Assembly (NCBI GenBank): GCA_013398055.1
Contig: VZRS01010787.1
Coordinates: forward strand, 1-64,000
Length of the DNA stretch: 64,000 nucleotides
From: Ifrita kowaldi
Lineage: Eukaryota; Chordata; Aves; Passeriformes; Cinclosomatidae
Direction: 5' to 3'
Position 1 is the first letter of the stretch; every line of letters begins with the position of its first letter. Shown piece after piece: positions 11,232-25,100 of this stretch. The notes below the pieces were generated by a model. The model did no database searches. It had not been told where the DNA came from and saw only the letters and a list, made by a program, of their open reading frames with translations. Made by a program: the position numbers and the translations under genes.

Positions 11232-14002
11232 AAATGCTGCAGAAAGCTGGAAAATTTCTCTGCTAAAGCTTTTCAGTGTCTACACTTGGCTATCCCAAGG
11301 CCTCATATTTTGTTGCTCTTCTGTTATTAAATTTTAGAATGAACACACCAAAAAAGTGAAGCCAAGCCATGAAATGACTGGCAATTGGCTTTGGGATGGG
11401 TGAGTGAACTCTCCTGTGCCAGGAAAAGGTGAAAAGCTACCTGGAGCAGAATACAGCCCCAGGGGAAAATATTGAAACCTAATCAAAATGACTGGGAGAT
11501 TTAAAAACAACAGAAAGATCCAAGATATGGCACCAAGCCCTCCTTTCTAGGAGATAATGTATTGCAAACAAATTTGATGGAGACTCCGAGAGGATAAAGT
11601 GACCCTGGACAGTGTGGATCTCGAGAAGAGTGACAGGTACAGTGAGACTGAGGCCTGGCTGGAGCTGGGAAATCTGGTGTGCTAAGTGCCGTATGATCGT
11701 CCTAGGGTGTGTGTGAGACCTCATTTCCACACCCAACTGCTCACAAAAAAATTGCACTGGTGCCTTAGACTTGTTTCAAACTGGGTGACCCCATCATCTG
11801 GCCCTTGCTGCTGCAGCCTGGATGACCCACGGGTCATAGGCTTTATGCTCTGCCACATGCAAGGAGAGATACTTTTTCTACTATTTACCCATTGTGCACA
11901 CACCTGTGTGCAGGTGCACCTGTCTTACATTTAATGTTCAGCCTAGGAGAACAAGATATCAACCCTTACCCTTTCCACATTGGCAGGTGGAAGTAAGATT
12001 TGAATCACAGACATCTCAAGGAAAAACAATGCCCCAGTGTCCTTTTCAGCCCCTCAAGGCTGGCATGGCTCTTACTGCTGCAGCCCTGGGCAGGGGCAGG
12101 AGCACTACCATCCCTTAAGTTAGTGTCCCCATCTTGCAGTGGCTATTTCTCCATTCCCACAGGGAAAATTTCATCCAGAGCCATGTGCTGAGGAGTGGTG
12201 CTGGCACAGTCATGCTTCCATGGATCTGCTGCTTTCCCGCACAGTGTGGTCTGCAGTCCATGCATGTGCAGCAAAAGCCTGAATTCACTTGGTCTGGTGC
12301 TTAGACAACACTACAGGAAATTATTTACAAGAACACAGGTTCAGGCAGGCTGGGAGAAGTCTAACACACATCTTTGGGCAAAGCCCTTTGAGAAAACCTT
12401 TCCAAGGTAGAAATGAGGGATAGGCACATATTGATGATTTTTCTACTGATACGCAACATCTAACAGATGCAGTTCTCACACTTGCCATTAATAAGGCAGG
12501 GAAGCTTCCTACCTTCTACCCAAATGAAAAATCAAGGTATGTGCTTCCTAGAAACAGGAAAGAAATCACTGCCTGTCATAGCTGGACAAAATGCTAATCC
12601 TGAAATTTGGACTTTAGCTTTAAAACTTGCCCTATTAGGATTTGGGCCAGTTAAATTTATTTTTTTTTGAGGAGCACTAAAGCTCCACTAGTGTCCTGTG
12701 GAGAACTTTGGCCCCCAGCAGTGACATAGGACTGGCATGTCTGCTCCCCCTTACAGCACTGCTGGACCCTTTCCAAGGAAAGGAAAGGGCAGGAGACTCC
12801 TGTGTATGACATTCTGTCCCTATGAAATACTCTGAGTCTTTCCAGCGTATTTTTCTTCCAGCATGGAGATTTGTAACTGCATCTCTCTGGATTTTATTGA
12901 TTCATGCATGTCAAGCCCAGTCATCCAGGTGTGAAAGAGTGAATATAATGTAGTGTCCTGGGGTTCAGCTTCTTGCTGTACCACAAGTAATTGCAGGCAT
13001 ATCATGTCTGCTAACCTGAACATGCATTTCAGAGTGTGTATTATTATGTAGGATCAAAAAAGTGTGGAGCTTTAATGTTCTTTTCAAAGCAAGGTTTGTA
13101 CTAGGATGCTCAAGAACTGGGATGGAGATGGCTCTTACTTCTGAGCTGACTGGGATAGTATTTAGAGAGAGCAGCTGTGAAAGCTGGAGACACTGCCGTA
13201 TACAAGAACAAATGCTAATAGCCATCCGGAAGAGTTAATAATGGCAAGAAGAGGCACTGAACGCTGGCTATAAACCTAGGTTCCTGCCATGGTTCTGCAA
13301 GGATTTCCAGCCGGGGGGGAGCTGAGGTGAGGACGGCCAAGCACTGAGGAGCACCAAGATGAAACACTTCTGGGATGGTGGAGAGGGAATGGGAAAACCT
13401 CCCCAAAACCAGCATGAGGGAGCTCCTGTACCTGCTGAAAACCCAAGTGTGCTGAGAGAGAACAGCGGGGAAACCATCCCAGTTTGCAACCTGCCAGTGG
13501 TTAAGGTTTTAGGAATATTTGCTGCTGTTTTCCTTTCTTTGACAATTTTTGAAAACTGAAGTTCAAGTGCTACTAAAACCTCAGGCTTATAATTGGAAGT
13601 AATTAATAAAGGGTTAGTCAATTAGGCTTCCAGTTCTCTCTGGCAGTCAATGGAGATGGGGCATATGTTTTTTCCAGAATACACTACTAATAAAATTAAG
13701 GAAAAAGTTTTCTCCACATCTTCCCCAGTCTACTGCTAAGTTATGCCTTTACTATATGTTTGAGCAATTTTTTTTAGTATCTCAGGAGGTTTTTGAACTG
13801 CTTCAATATATCCACAGCTCTTTCATGGAGAGCTGTAAGTCTCACCATGAAAGGAACCTTTTAAAGGAAACAGCACATGAGAGTCACAGTAAACAGCCAG
13901 TGATGAAACTTTCCACAGCCAAGGGCTTTGTTGGTTGGAATACCAGACACCAAAGCTGGAAATCTCTGCAGGAGGGAGAATGGTTATCCTGCTGCTCTTG
14001 GG
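11232..14002. other. Unique non-coding sequence, no gene recognised
   Basis: Ordinary mixed-composition sequence. One nested inverted repeat lies at 12767-12789. Short open frames occur on both strands, with no recognisable protein motif. Confidence 0.6.
12767..12789. repeat. Inverted repeat, 8-bp arms
   Basis: CCCTTTCC (12767-12774) and GGAAAGGG (12782-12789) pair exactly around a 7-nt loop. A second, nested pairing TTTCC/GGAAA uses part of the loop. Its function is unknown. Confidence 0.8.
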
Positions 14003-14072
14003 GATTAGACTAATTTGGACTCAATGATCTTTGTGGGTCCCCTTCCAGCACAGGATATTCCATAATAATTTC
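14003..14072 (+). mobile_element. CR1 LINE, very short 3'-end fragment
   Basis: The string GGACTCAATGATCTTTGTGGGTCCC, followed by CTTCCAGCACAGGATATTCCATAAT, matches the end of a CR1 subfamily that reads GACT-GATGATC-TTGTGGGTCCCTTCCAACTCAGGATATTC. Only about 65-70 bases are left and they are diverged, so the upstream boundary is uncertain. Sense on the + strand. Confidence 0.72.
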
Positions 14073-15002
14073 TTCTTCAGGCATGAGAACTGAAGGCATG
14101 TGGCTTGCAGTGACCTGGCCCTGCATCTCTGTGCCAGTGGGAGAAGTTCTGGCTGAAAGTCAGATGGATGATTGTGTGTCCCTGCCTGCTTGTGTCTCTT
14201 GGAGATTTATGGATGCTCTGTCCTTCTGCCTCTGTTAGGGGACTCTGCCTTCCACAGCACTGGGCCACCAGCAGGCAATTCTTAGAACTGCTGAGGAGTA
14301 TTTTGTATTCCCTAGGGGATGTTAAATAAACAAACTAAAGCATACTTGGTAATATTTTGTAAGGAAAATTATTCATTTTCCTTTCCTGTTTTTTCTCCTA
14401 GGGTAAAAAGAAAAGAGCACAGAAAATACAAGAATTTTTAATTGAAAAAAAAATGTAATTCTGACCTGAAAGCTGGTTTTGATAAGGTTAAAAAAAATTA
14501 TTTAAGTTTTTAAAAAACCGGGCCCAGTCCCACTGCTACCAGACTTCAGCTGAGTTTGTTCCAGATCTGTGATTTTGACACAAAATCGTCTGCCTCAAGT
14601 TCCAGTGAAAACTTAATAAATTAATCTTCTTCCTCCTCCCCCCGCCCCCCCTCCACCCCATCTTGTTTACTCCAAGAATACATTTAGCTTATTGTTTGGG
14701 GTTTTTATAATAGAGATTTAGTTTAAGCAAAACTAATTAACTTATTAAACTTTTGCAGATGGCTGATTCCTTACAGAGAGTAAAAGCTTCAGGTATTTTT
14801 TAGGCAGATCTCTGACCTACTTATGGCCGAAATCCTATTTGAGCACCGGTGTCCTTCTGGTAGCACAAGCGGTTATCAGGTTGTGATATCAGTGAAGTTG
14901 AATATGCAAATGTTTGCAGATTCGGGGTCTCAGTCTAGAGGCTGTTGTGCTCTTAAACATATGATTGCGTCCTGAGCCTTTACTGGGGCAGGAACTTGCT
15001 CC
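14073..15002. other. Unique non-coding sequence left of the assembly gap
   Basis: AT-rich with A and T runs near 14.44-14.52 kb, then a pyrimidine-only tract at 14625-14661. The last 60 bases before the gap contain a few CpGs. No gene is recognised. Confidence 0.6.
14638..14659 (-). repeat. C-rich tract; G-quadruplex motif on the minus strand
   Basis: C6-G-C7-TCCA-C4 on the + strand (14638-14659) gives four G-runs of at least three on the minus strand with short loops, if the C7 run is split as 3-1-3. It sits within a longer pyrimidine tract about 350 bp left of the 525-base gap. Confidence 0.6.
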
Positions 15003-15527
15003 NNNNNNNNNNNNNNNNNNNNNNNNNNNNNNNNNNNNNNNNNNNNNNNNNNNNNNNNNNNNNNNNNNNNNNNNNNNNNNNNNNNNNNNNNNNNNNNNNN
15101 NNNNNNNNNNNNNNNNNNNNNNNNNNNNNNNNNNNNNNNNNNNNNNNNNNNNNNNNNNNNNNNNNNNNNNNNNNNNNNNNNNNNNNNNNNNNNNNNNNNN
15201 NNNNNNNNNNNNNNNNNNNNNNNNNNNNNNNNNNNNNNNNNNNNNNNNNNNNNNNNNNNNNNNNNNNNNNNNNNNNNNNNNNNNNNNNNNNNNNNNNNNN
15301 NNNNNNNNNNNNNNNNNNNNNNNNNNNNNNNNNNNNNNNNNNNNNNNNNNNNNNNNNNNNNNNNNNNNNNNNNNNNNNNNNNNNNNNNNNNNNNNNNNNN
15401 NNNNNNNNNNNNNNNNNNNNNNNNNNNNNNNNNNNNNNNNNNNNNNNNNNNNNNNNNNNNNNNNNNNNNNNNNNNNNNNNNNNNNNNNNNNNNNNNNNNN
15501 NNNNNNNNNNNNNNNNNNNNNNNNNNN
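15003..15527. other. Assembly gap (525 Ns)
   Basis: An uninterrupted run of N. The real content and true length are unknown. Open frames that seem to cross it are artefacts of translating N. The right side is CpG-rich, which is common where short-read assemblies fail on GC-rich promoters. Confidence 0.99.
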
Positions 15528-16135
15528 GGGCTGGGTTTGTGGGTGCCCCCCAGTCCTTGTGCTGGCTGTAAACGAGTTTACAAAACAGAAAACAACACCG
15601 AGGCAAATAAAATCCTCATTATGCATTTAGCAAACTTGTCTCTGGGCCGAGCGGGGAAGGAGGCAGATAATTGGTGTGCGGAGCAATGTCACTGTGTGTT
15701 GCTCTGATGCTCATCCGTAGTGAAGTCTGCGGGTCAAATGACATCCATCGCCAGTAGGTCTACGGGAGCAGAGAGCCTCTCTGTACGGAAAGTTCAGAAC
15801 ATGTCATGGAGGATTAATCACATTCCCCTAACGCCGACTGGCTGGGGAATTATGTAAGGCGCGTACTCTGGGGGGCGCGTCCCTGTGCGGGAGCGTTTAT
15901 CCACATGTTGGCGCCTGCAATGTACAGCCCGGACTGGGGTGCCTGTGAGGGGGTGTTTTGGTGTGCTGGGGCAGCTGCTTGCCCCAGACTCTGTCCCTGC
16001 TCACCGGAAGCAGCTTCTCTTCCCCACCGGGCACCTTGAAGCATTAGGTCCCGTGGAGTTGGGTGATGGTGGTGTGGTGGTGCCATGGCCTGGGACGGGG
16101 TGGCCTCACGGTGGGGTCATCTGCATGCGGCAGTG
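15528..16135. promoter_or_regulatory. CpG-rich gap flank, possible edge of a CpG-island promoter
   Basis: By hand count about 27 CpG dinucleotides fall in these 608 bases, far more than in neighbouring sequence, where many 100-base stretches have none or one. Local motifs include an ATTATGCATTTAG homeodomain/POU-like string (about 15618-15630), GGATTAATC (about 15811) and several CG-containing decamers. This pattern would fit the shore of a CpG island whose core is lost in the adjacent gap. No TATA box or exon can be assigned, and transcription direction is not shown by this segment itself. Confidence 0.4.
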
Positions 16136-19100
16136 AACAGACAAGGTCCCTTGTGTTCTTTGCCCAGAGCTTTACAAACCCACCTGGCACTGCTGCGCCT
16201 GCTTAAGGAGAAGTCAGGACATCCAGGGACTGAGCCCTAGGTGCTGGTTTGAGGGTGCTTCAGACAGTCTGCAGTGCTCACTGTGGGGCAGAATAATGGG
16301 GAGCAAAGCTGTTCCTACGGCAAATAGCCGCTGGGAGCACGGTCTTTTGGCTGTCTGCCTGATGAGGTTGCATCTGATGGAGCTTGGGAAGCGAGCCCTT
16401 CTGGGAAGGACTCTGGGCTGATGGGCATGGGCTGTGCCATCGAGAAAATTGTTCCCACCCCAGTCAGTGTGTTGGCATCCTGGGGACAGTGAGTGGGAAC
16501 TCTTCTCTTGGCACTTTCCTGGGTCTGTAACTTCTTCCAACAGCCAGATATAAAAGCTGCCTTTGTCATGGTTGGAAGTCACAAGCAGAACTCTTCTGGC
16601 TGCTACAAGTACATGTTTCCTGTGTGTGTACACATACATGCACACGCAGCTGTGTGTAAACAGAGCTCTTCTGACATGGCCAAGATGGGCCAGTCCTTGG
16701 CAATAAGGGATTGTGGGAGAAGGGTGCAGAGTGTGGTAACATTTAAGATGATCTGAGAAATTACTTTCTCTCTGTTTGACATGTATGTGTAAGTAGAATT
16801 AAGCACAGTTTAGTTAATGATATTTCAGAGTGTGGAAGACCTTATTTTTTTTTTTAATATACTTAAAAGGCTTTTTGGATTACTGAAATTCCATCTCTAT
16901 TCAATTAATCTTATTACACCCATCTTCCTTCTCTTCTTACCATGCCTCCCAACTGCTGTCCACCTCTCTCTACCATCTCCAGTCTCAACTAATTGTTCAC
17001 CTCTTCCTCAGACTCCTTTTATCAGCCTAATCATAATTTTGAACTTTAAAAGAAGACCAAATGCTCCAGTCAGTTCTGTGTCCGCTTCCGTGTCCCCCAG
17101 CAGCCTCACAGACCTTGTTGCACTTGATCAGAACAGTCAAATTACACCCCTTAACACCTCCCACTTGAGTCCTAGATTGCATCTGCAAAGAAATAAAGTT
17201 CATAGTCCAGCTAGTGATGCAGCAATTCTGGGCGTTGGGTGGCTCTCATGCCTGGGGGGAGGCTCTGTGGTGTTGCAGCACAGATGGCAGAGTTGTGGGG
17301 GTTCCTCAGAAGGGCTCGTAGGGTTGAGGTGCTGCAGGCTGAAAATGTCCTTTGCTGGTCCATGCAGTCCAGCCTTGAATTTGCACTCTTGTTGTTTGGA
17401 TGGTTTGGGTTGACTCACAGTGACTCTGGGGTGAGCATGTCTTTATTCATAAACCTCTGCTGCTGAAATTTGTGTGTTTGTGGGTGCACACATTTGTGGG
17501 TCTGGAGGCAACTGAAGCAGCTGTACTCTTCTCAGATGTGAAACTGTAACTGTTGCAGAATTAATCTTTAGGTGTGCAGATTCCAGTTTACCTGTAGTTT
17601 TGCTCAGACATAGACCTCTGTCTTGAGAAGCAGGGACCTTATCTGACCTTCTTCAATTTCCTGCTTTGATGGTCACCCAACACCCAGAGAGAAGCTGCTG
17701 AGATAAGGCTGATTCTTCTGAATATTCATAGCACTGTAATATGTTTTCATTTGTAATTCCCATGTACATTGTAATCTTATTTTCAGACAACAAATTGCAT
17801 TTAGAAGCCATTAAGAGACAACATTGGCTCAGGCCCGGGAAGGGTTAAAAGGAAGAAAAGAAACCAAGAAATTGACTTGTAGCAAATATGCAAGGGTTGC
17901 ATTTTTTGAACTCCACCTTGGCAATAAAGCTTGTGGATCACAAATCTGAGCTTGGAAAAATGCACACAGCTGTACTGGGTCAGGCCTGGGTGTTTCCAGC
18001 TTTGAGTCAGCTCATGGCATGTGCTGGGGGCAGGGAAGAGCTGTTTAAAAGCAGTATTTGTTCTTGCTCCTCTTTAGTCCTTTGGCTGTTACTCCACAGA
18101 TCTTTGCATGGGAAGAATGTTCTTCTAAAGCTTATTTCTCAGATAATCCACTGTGGCACTACAACCAGTAGCAATGTCACAAACACTGTCACAACTTCAC
18201 GTGAAAAATAACTCTCTTATATGTGCACCTGACAATAATGAATAAGGAAAGATGAAAGAGAAGAAGTATGTTCATTTGTCTCCCTGGATTAATTTCAGTC
18301 CTGTGACTCTCTGGATGTGTTTAGACTGCTTTTATTTGGGTTTGCAAAAAGTGGGCAAGGCAAGCAAGTTTGTCACTTTTGGTCTGTTTTGCAGTTGCTG
18401 CCTCTCTGGAGCCGTAGAGAAGAAGAAATTAAATGAAAAGCAAGGCTCTCCCCAGTATAGGAACTACCTGCTGTACTCAGGCTGTTACTGACAAAAATAC
18501 TCTTGTAAAAATGGAAACTTTGTATCCCTAGGCTGCAGGAGGAGTGGGGGGAGGGTTAATTACATTGTGAATTGCCACAAACAACTTTCCTTCTGCAAAC
18601 CCAAAACAACCTGATACTTGTCCATTTTTGTGTAAAGTAACAGGAGCTGCAATGCTGTCCATAATGTCTTTCCCTGTATTCCTCCATAAATAGCAGGGAT
18701 GCAGAAACTCCACCGTTGTGCCAGTTGGGAGGTGCTGTGATTGCCTTGATATGGTAATCTGTAGGTAGGTGTTTTAAAGTACCTTGCACTGAGCTCCCAT
18801 TTCCACCAACTTGCAGCTCTGTCTGGGCTGGTATGGGCAGGGGGTATTTTTGGCACAAAGACCACATTGCAGCTCTGTCTAAGCTAGTGCAGCTTTTATC
18901 AGGGCATGTGTGAATCATTTATGTTGCAGGACAAATCTTGTGGACACTATGGCTTTTCTTGATAGGACAACTTGGAAGTGAACGTTAGGATGTTCAGTGA
19001 ACTCAAATGAATGTGTCTGAGGAGTTGTTTTAATTCTTGCCTTTATACAAAAAACATACATTCCAGGCCTTGGATGACTGGCTTTAATCACTGCTTATGA

Positions 19101-22100
19101 GCATCTTCATGGGATGTACCAAAGAGTTCCAAAGCATTGCAGGGCATTTGGACAACAAATCTATGGGGGAAATTGGACGAAGATGGTTTGAAAAATCTGT
19201 GTGTGGTGTACATGGACCAAGCTAACCTTGTTTTGCTTCCTTGCCTTCACACTGTGATCACTTGACTGATGAGCCAGGAAAAAGGCCAGGAAAAACTGTT
19301 GCCTGCCTGGCAAGTGTCAAGCTTGCTTTGATGGTATAGATTCTGAAAGGGTTAGCACCTCTTGCCTTGCACACAGATGTGTGTTCAGAAGGCAAAAGGA
19401 ATCTGAATCTTGAAAGACTGATAATAAGTCTTGTCTTTTGTCCTAGTGCGGTCGTGGAGCGCTTTTGTTGGATTATATTTGCATGCATATGAATGGACAT
19501 AAGTAACTGCGTGCTTTCAAGTGTGCCCTAGAAAAGCCTAGATATCTTGAGATGCTGAAAATAAATGGGAAAGAAATAAGGTAATGCTTGCATGAAGCAT
19601 CTGTGACTAGTAGTTTGCTCTGTCTAGTGTATTATGGGCCTGAGATGTTTTATAGTTGCTTGAGACCCTTCATCAATTTGCATATGTTTGTTTGGCTTTT
19701 GCTTAACCAGAAGGCTGCTGGCTACTCTGGTATGGGCGGAGACTTAGCTGATGGAGCAGGGTTAGCTTGCTGAAGCTTAATGCTCTTCATGGATGCAGGG
19801 TGGAAGAGTTGAGTGTTTGATCTTCTCTACCCTCATAATGAATGAAAAGCCTTGAAAAAAGGTAATATTTCTTACTGCCTGGTGATGTTGCTTATGCAAT
19901 ACCAGGATCAGATGCTGCATTTAGTGCTGGGTCCGTCCATCTTGATGTGTAAGATGCACAAACACTGTTAAAAATATTTCAAGTCTTTTGATGTCTGCCT
20001 GGGGATGTAGATACTTAGCTGTTCTTGTAAACTGGGTCCCAGTTGCTACCTCAAAGGTCTCGTATGTGTAGTATCAGGTCAGTAAAACATGTGCCACTTA
20101 ATAAAAAAATGTAAATCCATTTCTATGGTATTTTAATATTAGAAAGGTAATTACTGTGTAACTAACCCTTCTCTGTAAGCTCTCATTAATTGGATGATTT
20201 CTTATAGGCAGCTTAGCATAATGCATGCAAAATACACTGCAGCTCTGGGCAGGCAAAAATTGCCACAATGAACCAACAGGATGGGAGCATTCAAGAGACC
20301 TGAGCCCTGGGAACAGGCTTCATTGATCCTTGGCTTTGGGCCTGCAACTTCTGAGCACTTATGGGGGTAATCTGCAGGCAGGGAACTCGGTCAGACAAGT
20401 TATTTTTATTAGGAAGAACCCAGGAAGTGGATTTTGCCATTAGACATCAGGCTCTGTGGTGTGTGACAGGAAGGATCTGAAAAGGTTTTGTAGTTTCACT
20501 GAAGGCAGATGTGAAAGCCGTAAGTCTCTCTGCCAGTGGGCCTGGTGTAAAGGCAGCAGAAGCACTGGCAGTACCTACATGGCGTTTTACGTTGTGTCTT
20601 AAAGTCTCAACTTTTGCGAGTCTCATGATTCTGAAACCTCTGGCTTTGATAAAACATATGGTTTTAGATCAAGGTAGCAGAAGAAAGATGTGAGCTCTAA
20701 AGACTGAAAACCCAGAACGTAAGTAAAAGAACAGGAAATCTGTCTTGTGATCCCATGTTTTACACAATCTGCAGAGAGCTGTCTGCTTTGCTGTTCGCAT
20801 CCATGATTATCTGCATGCATATCTGGTTGGAAACAGAACTGTGCTCATCAAAAAGTTGCTGTTAAAATGGTACAAATGCTGATACAAGGGAAGAGAAAAG
20901 GTCAGCAGTGCCTGACCACATTGTAAATAAATGATATCTTTCATCTGGAAAATGCCTACCATTTTCCATTTAGGACCGTGTTGTGATCATGGAAGAGCTG
21001 ATTTTAAAAGGTCACCTAACAATTCATTTAAATCCTGATGATTCTCAAGCAGCCCAGAGTGCGACCTGGTATAAAACAGTTGTGTAGGATTAGCACACGT
21101 GGTTGAGAGACAGGGCTCCAGGAGCAGGACTTTTTGGAGTTATGTGCTGCTGCTGTGGAAACACCTGGGTGAAACTGGTAAAATCTCATGGTAAGCCATT
21201 TCAATGGCTGCTCTTATCTCTGAGTATGGCTGTTTGAAGCATTAGGAATAGAAGATGAAGAAAGAGACTCATTAATGCTAAATTTGATTATATATGCAAA
21301 CTAGGTTTCTATGAAGAGAAGAACAAAAATGATCTGACTTTCAAACTAGCAATAAGATGTGTAGAGATAGAGGGTTCTCCTATTAGACAAACACAATTAA
21401 AGTCTCCTTGACAATTTTTATGAGGGCGATGTTTCAGTCATCACTTCTGTAAATCAGCATCTGCATAATTGGAGCCCCGGGTAAAAGCCCTGCATGTTGA
21501 TATCTCTGGATTCAGATGTTGCAGCTGGGAGAGGACACGCTTGGAGGTGCTTCTCACAGAACCCTTTTTATCATTTGGATGCTCTGGTCCCTGGCTTAAC
21601 CTGCATTCATGGCACTGTGTATGATTCCAAGGGGCAGGAGATGTTGCTTGGCGAGGTTGTCCACTCTGCTCCAGGGGAGAGGACCTTGTCCTGAGCAGGG
21701 AAAGAGGAGAGGCAGAAAGCAGGTAATACTGGACTTGGCACAGGGCCAGTGGTGGAAGACAAAGCTGCACATCTGCAAGTTCAGGTTTCCCCTTGGGCAC
21801 TGAAGAAAAATGTTTCTGTCTTAGTATGGGCCTGGGGTGCAGTGTGGAAAACAGCACTTGGCTGTGTCTGTCCGGCCCAGCAGCTGCCAGAGGGATCTTC
21901 ATGGATTTTATTCTCAGGGGGATCTACAGAGTGCTGTTAAGAACATTATAGAAAGGAACATACAGTGTGGAGATGCTGTGTTTAAGGTGTTTGTTCAAAG
22001 TGGCATATGTGCTGCAAAGTGTGACATAGTTGCTAAGGTGACAGCTTGCTTGCTTTTTGGCAAAGGCGAAAGAATACTGAATATAGGCAAACTGTAAGCT

Positions 22101-25100
22101 TTTTCTTTAATTTGCACATTTTTATCTGCTGGCCATTGTAGAGACTTCTCAGGTTTGTTTTTGGAAGCAGTGCTTTCCCATTTGGAATACTTCACTCAGT
22201 TAGAAAAGCTAATAGTGCTTCCTGTTCTTGAGGAAAATCGTAAATCACATAAAATGATGGGGATTCCAGTTATTATAATTGGAGATACTACTTATGGCAT
22301 TGAAAGGCTTTGATATATAACATTCATTAAAGTAAGGAAGTATTGTCTAAGAACATTTTATATAAAAAAAATATTAGGTGTTGCCTCATTAGCATCCTAT
22401 GGATGCAGGCACATCCATGAGTGCATACACCACATTTTCGAATGGAGTATTTGCACGCATTTGCAAGTGCTCAAACCTAAACTGGAATGGATAGTGAGGG
22501 GAGAACTCCTGTGGGTCAGGCTCAGAGGTTGGTTGTGATGGGAGGGAACAGAGTCTTGTGTCAAACAGCTTGGGTTCTGCCATAGTGAAGTATTTTCATA
22601 ATGCTGCCAGGGGAGAAGGATCAGCAGAGGATTAGACTGGCGTGGCCCCTAAGGAGAGGGGGTTTTCCACATGAGCAGCCATCTGTGGCATGAAGCAAAT
22701 GTTATGGACCTCAGTGTTGAGAGCAAAGCAGAAAGGTCCCACAAGATGAATGTCAGCTTTGGCCCTTAAAGCAGTGGTGTAGGTGCATGACTCAGGAAAG
22801 GCTGAAGTAATGTGCTCATTGCCCTTTATTGTTTTACCTTTCCTTTTTTTGTGATGTTCTAATGAACAGAAAAATGTGTTTCTCTGAGCAAGCTGTTCTG
22901 TCTGTGCCTTTTCCAGAATGCCTTAGCATCTGGGAGAAGGCTGTGTTAGAGGCAGGACCTGTGGGAGCTGCTGAGCTAATACTGTGTGGAGCATAAAGTG
23001 CTGCAGCCTGAGGTGTGGGATAAACATTGTGGGGAGCTCTGTGGGCTCCAGGTCCTGGATAAGTGCTGGTGCAGATGTTCCAGCCCAGTTTGGCAGGGCC
23101 ATTGCAAGGCAGAAGTTAGTGAGGATGTTTTAAGTGATCAGAGACAATGACACAGGGGGCTTTTGCTGGATTGGAGAAGCCTCTTTGATAAGAAGACCCC
23201 ATACTAATCACTAAAATGTGCAGAAGGGAGGTAGTGTTAAGGAAGCAGGAGAAAAACTGGAGCAGGAAGATTTCAATGAAGTGTTATTCATTTTCAGAGG
23301 AGAGGTGTACAGTCCCAGATCTGCTATCAGAAATAAATCTGATTTGACTCTCTTGCAAAAGTCCCAACTTGCCAACTTGATCTTTATTCTATGAGAAATA
23401 CCAGAGCCTGCTGCGAACAGCCTGGCTGAATATTCACTAGAAATACTCAAAAGCCTAAAGTATTGAGGATGAAATTCTTCCCAAAAGATTTCAAAATGAA
23501 GTGCTACCCAACATCAGCAAGATCATTGATACATCAGGAAGTAATTTATAGTAACAGCTCTACAGTAGCTCTTTGAATTTCAAAGAGAAGTTTATTGTGT
23601 TTGTCCTCAGTCTTCCCTTTTCCTGATGTTAATGCTCTGCCCTCCTATGTAATTTCTCAAGTGATGCAAATCCAAAGTATCTTTGGCTTGAAGTAATAAG
23701 CCCCAGCTCAGATCCTTTGTCACGTGCATGTTGGGTGCTTGTATCTTTGACATGGCATTTGACAATCTTCATATTAGGTGAAGAACCCCTGTGGCATTCC
23801 AGATAGTATTAAAGAAGAAGCAAAATCTTCCTTGCTAGGTTCCCAAAAACCAAGAAGAAAACTGGTTTCTTGATTCAAACTCCCTGAGGTGGGCTGTATG
23901 GTCTATGGCTGCTTTAAGCATTCAGATCAAAATACCCCAGGAAGCCAGGAAATATCTTACAGTTATTTAACAAGCAAACTTGAGCCTTGCTCGAACTGTT
24001 TGCAGAATAATCTTCTCCCTGGCTGTGTGCTGGAGGTATGCTCAAAGCAAAAGCAAACAAGACAAGGCCACCATCTGCATGCGAGTCTAAAACCACATTG
24101 TTGCGTACTCCTGCTCCTCCCCGCACAGAGGCCGTGTTGCACACAAAACATCACTTCTTTGCATCAGTTTTTACCCCATTTCAAGCAGCCTTTGTATGGA
24201 GGGAAGGGTGTCTTGACGTAGTTGAACATGGCAAGGTCATACCTCCCTGTTGGGACTCTAAGGGGGAACGATGCTCTTGGGTGTATCTCATGCCCAGCCC
24301 AAGGGGCTTAGGTTTGATACTGGAAGTTGGCTTATTACTGCAGAATATATATATAGAAATAATTATCCTTTGAAGCTGAGCAGTTTCTCTTAGTGGTTTT
24401 TTAGGGACTGTGCTTGAGAGCCAAAGCAAGCATGGGATTCCCCCACTGCCAAATCCAGCAGCCGATAAATCCGGCAGAGCTCTCCTGATTGGCATCTCCA
24501 AGGGCAGTCAGTATGCTGGAATGGAATTAGAACCCAGTTTGAAAGAAGATGCCTGCCAAAAAATTAAACAATGGATGCCTTTCTGTTTAATTTTAACGTT
24601 TTAATTAAATTCTTCACTGCTATGTGCCTTTGATCTTGGTGAACTGATATACATGCTGTGTGTTGTTGTGTTGTAGCAGCGTTTTGTTCTAATCTTGCAT
24701 GCAGGTGCAAGGATGCATTTGAGGATGGATAAAAGTGCAAAAGCTGCTCACTGCCAAGTACTGAGTGCATTGCAAGCTGCCTTTTCCAACTGGTGACCCA
24801 CGGACATGTGGACAGAAGGATTACTCACACGTATGGCTCAGCAGAGTTACTCTCTAAACATATTCACTCCCTTTTTTTAGTCTTCTGTGAATGCTGCTGC
24901 AAGAAGAATTTCCTTGATGGAATTACTCATTGAGAGGGTTGAGGCCAAGAGTGGAGATTTTATTGTGAAAGAGATTTAATTTCAAGTGGAATAACTAATA
25001 AACTTTGATTCGTCAGTCAGAGAGCAGAAGCAACACTGTATGTTGTTGGCTGGGCACATCCATCAATAAATCCCATCCAAGTGCCTAGTTTGGCAGGCAG

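Noticed and set aside
14889..15630. Long open frames on both strands across the 525-N gap
   Set aside because: They exist only because N codons are read as non-stop; the known parts at each end are short and unlike any protein.
16817..17413. 198-codon open frame on the plus strand
   Set aside because: Hydrophobic start followed by Ser/Pro-rich low complexity derived from a pyrimidine-rich stretch; no motif and no homologue known to me.
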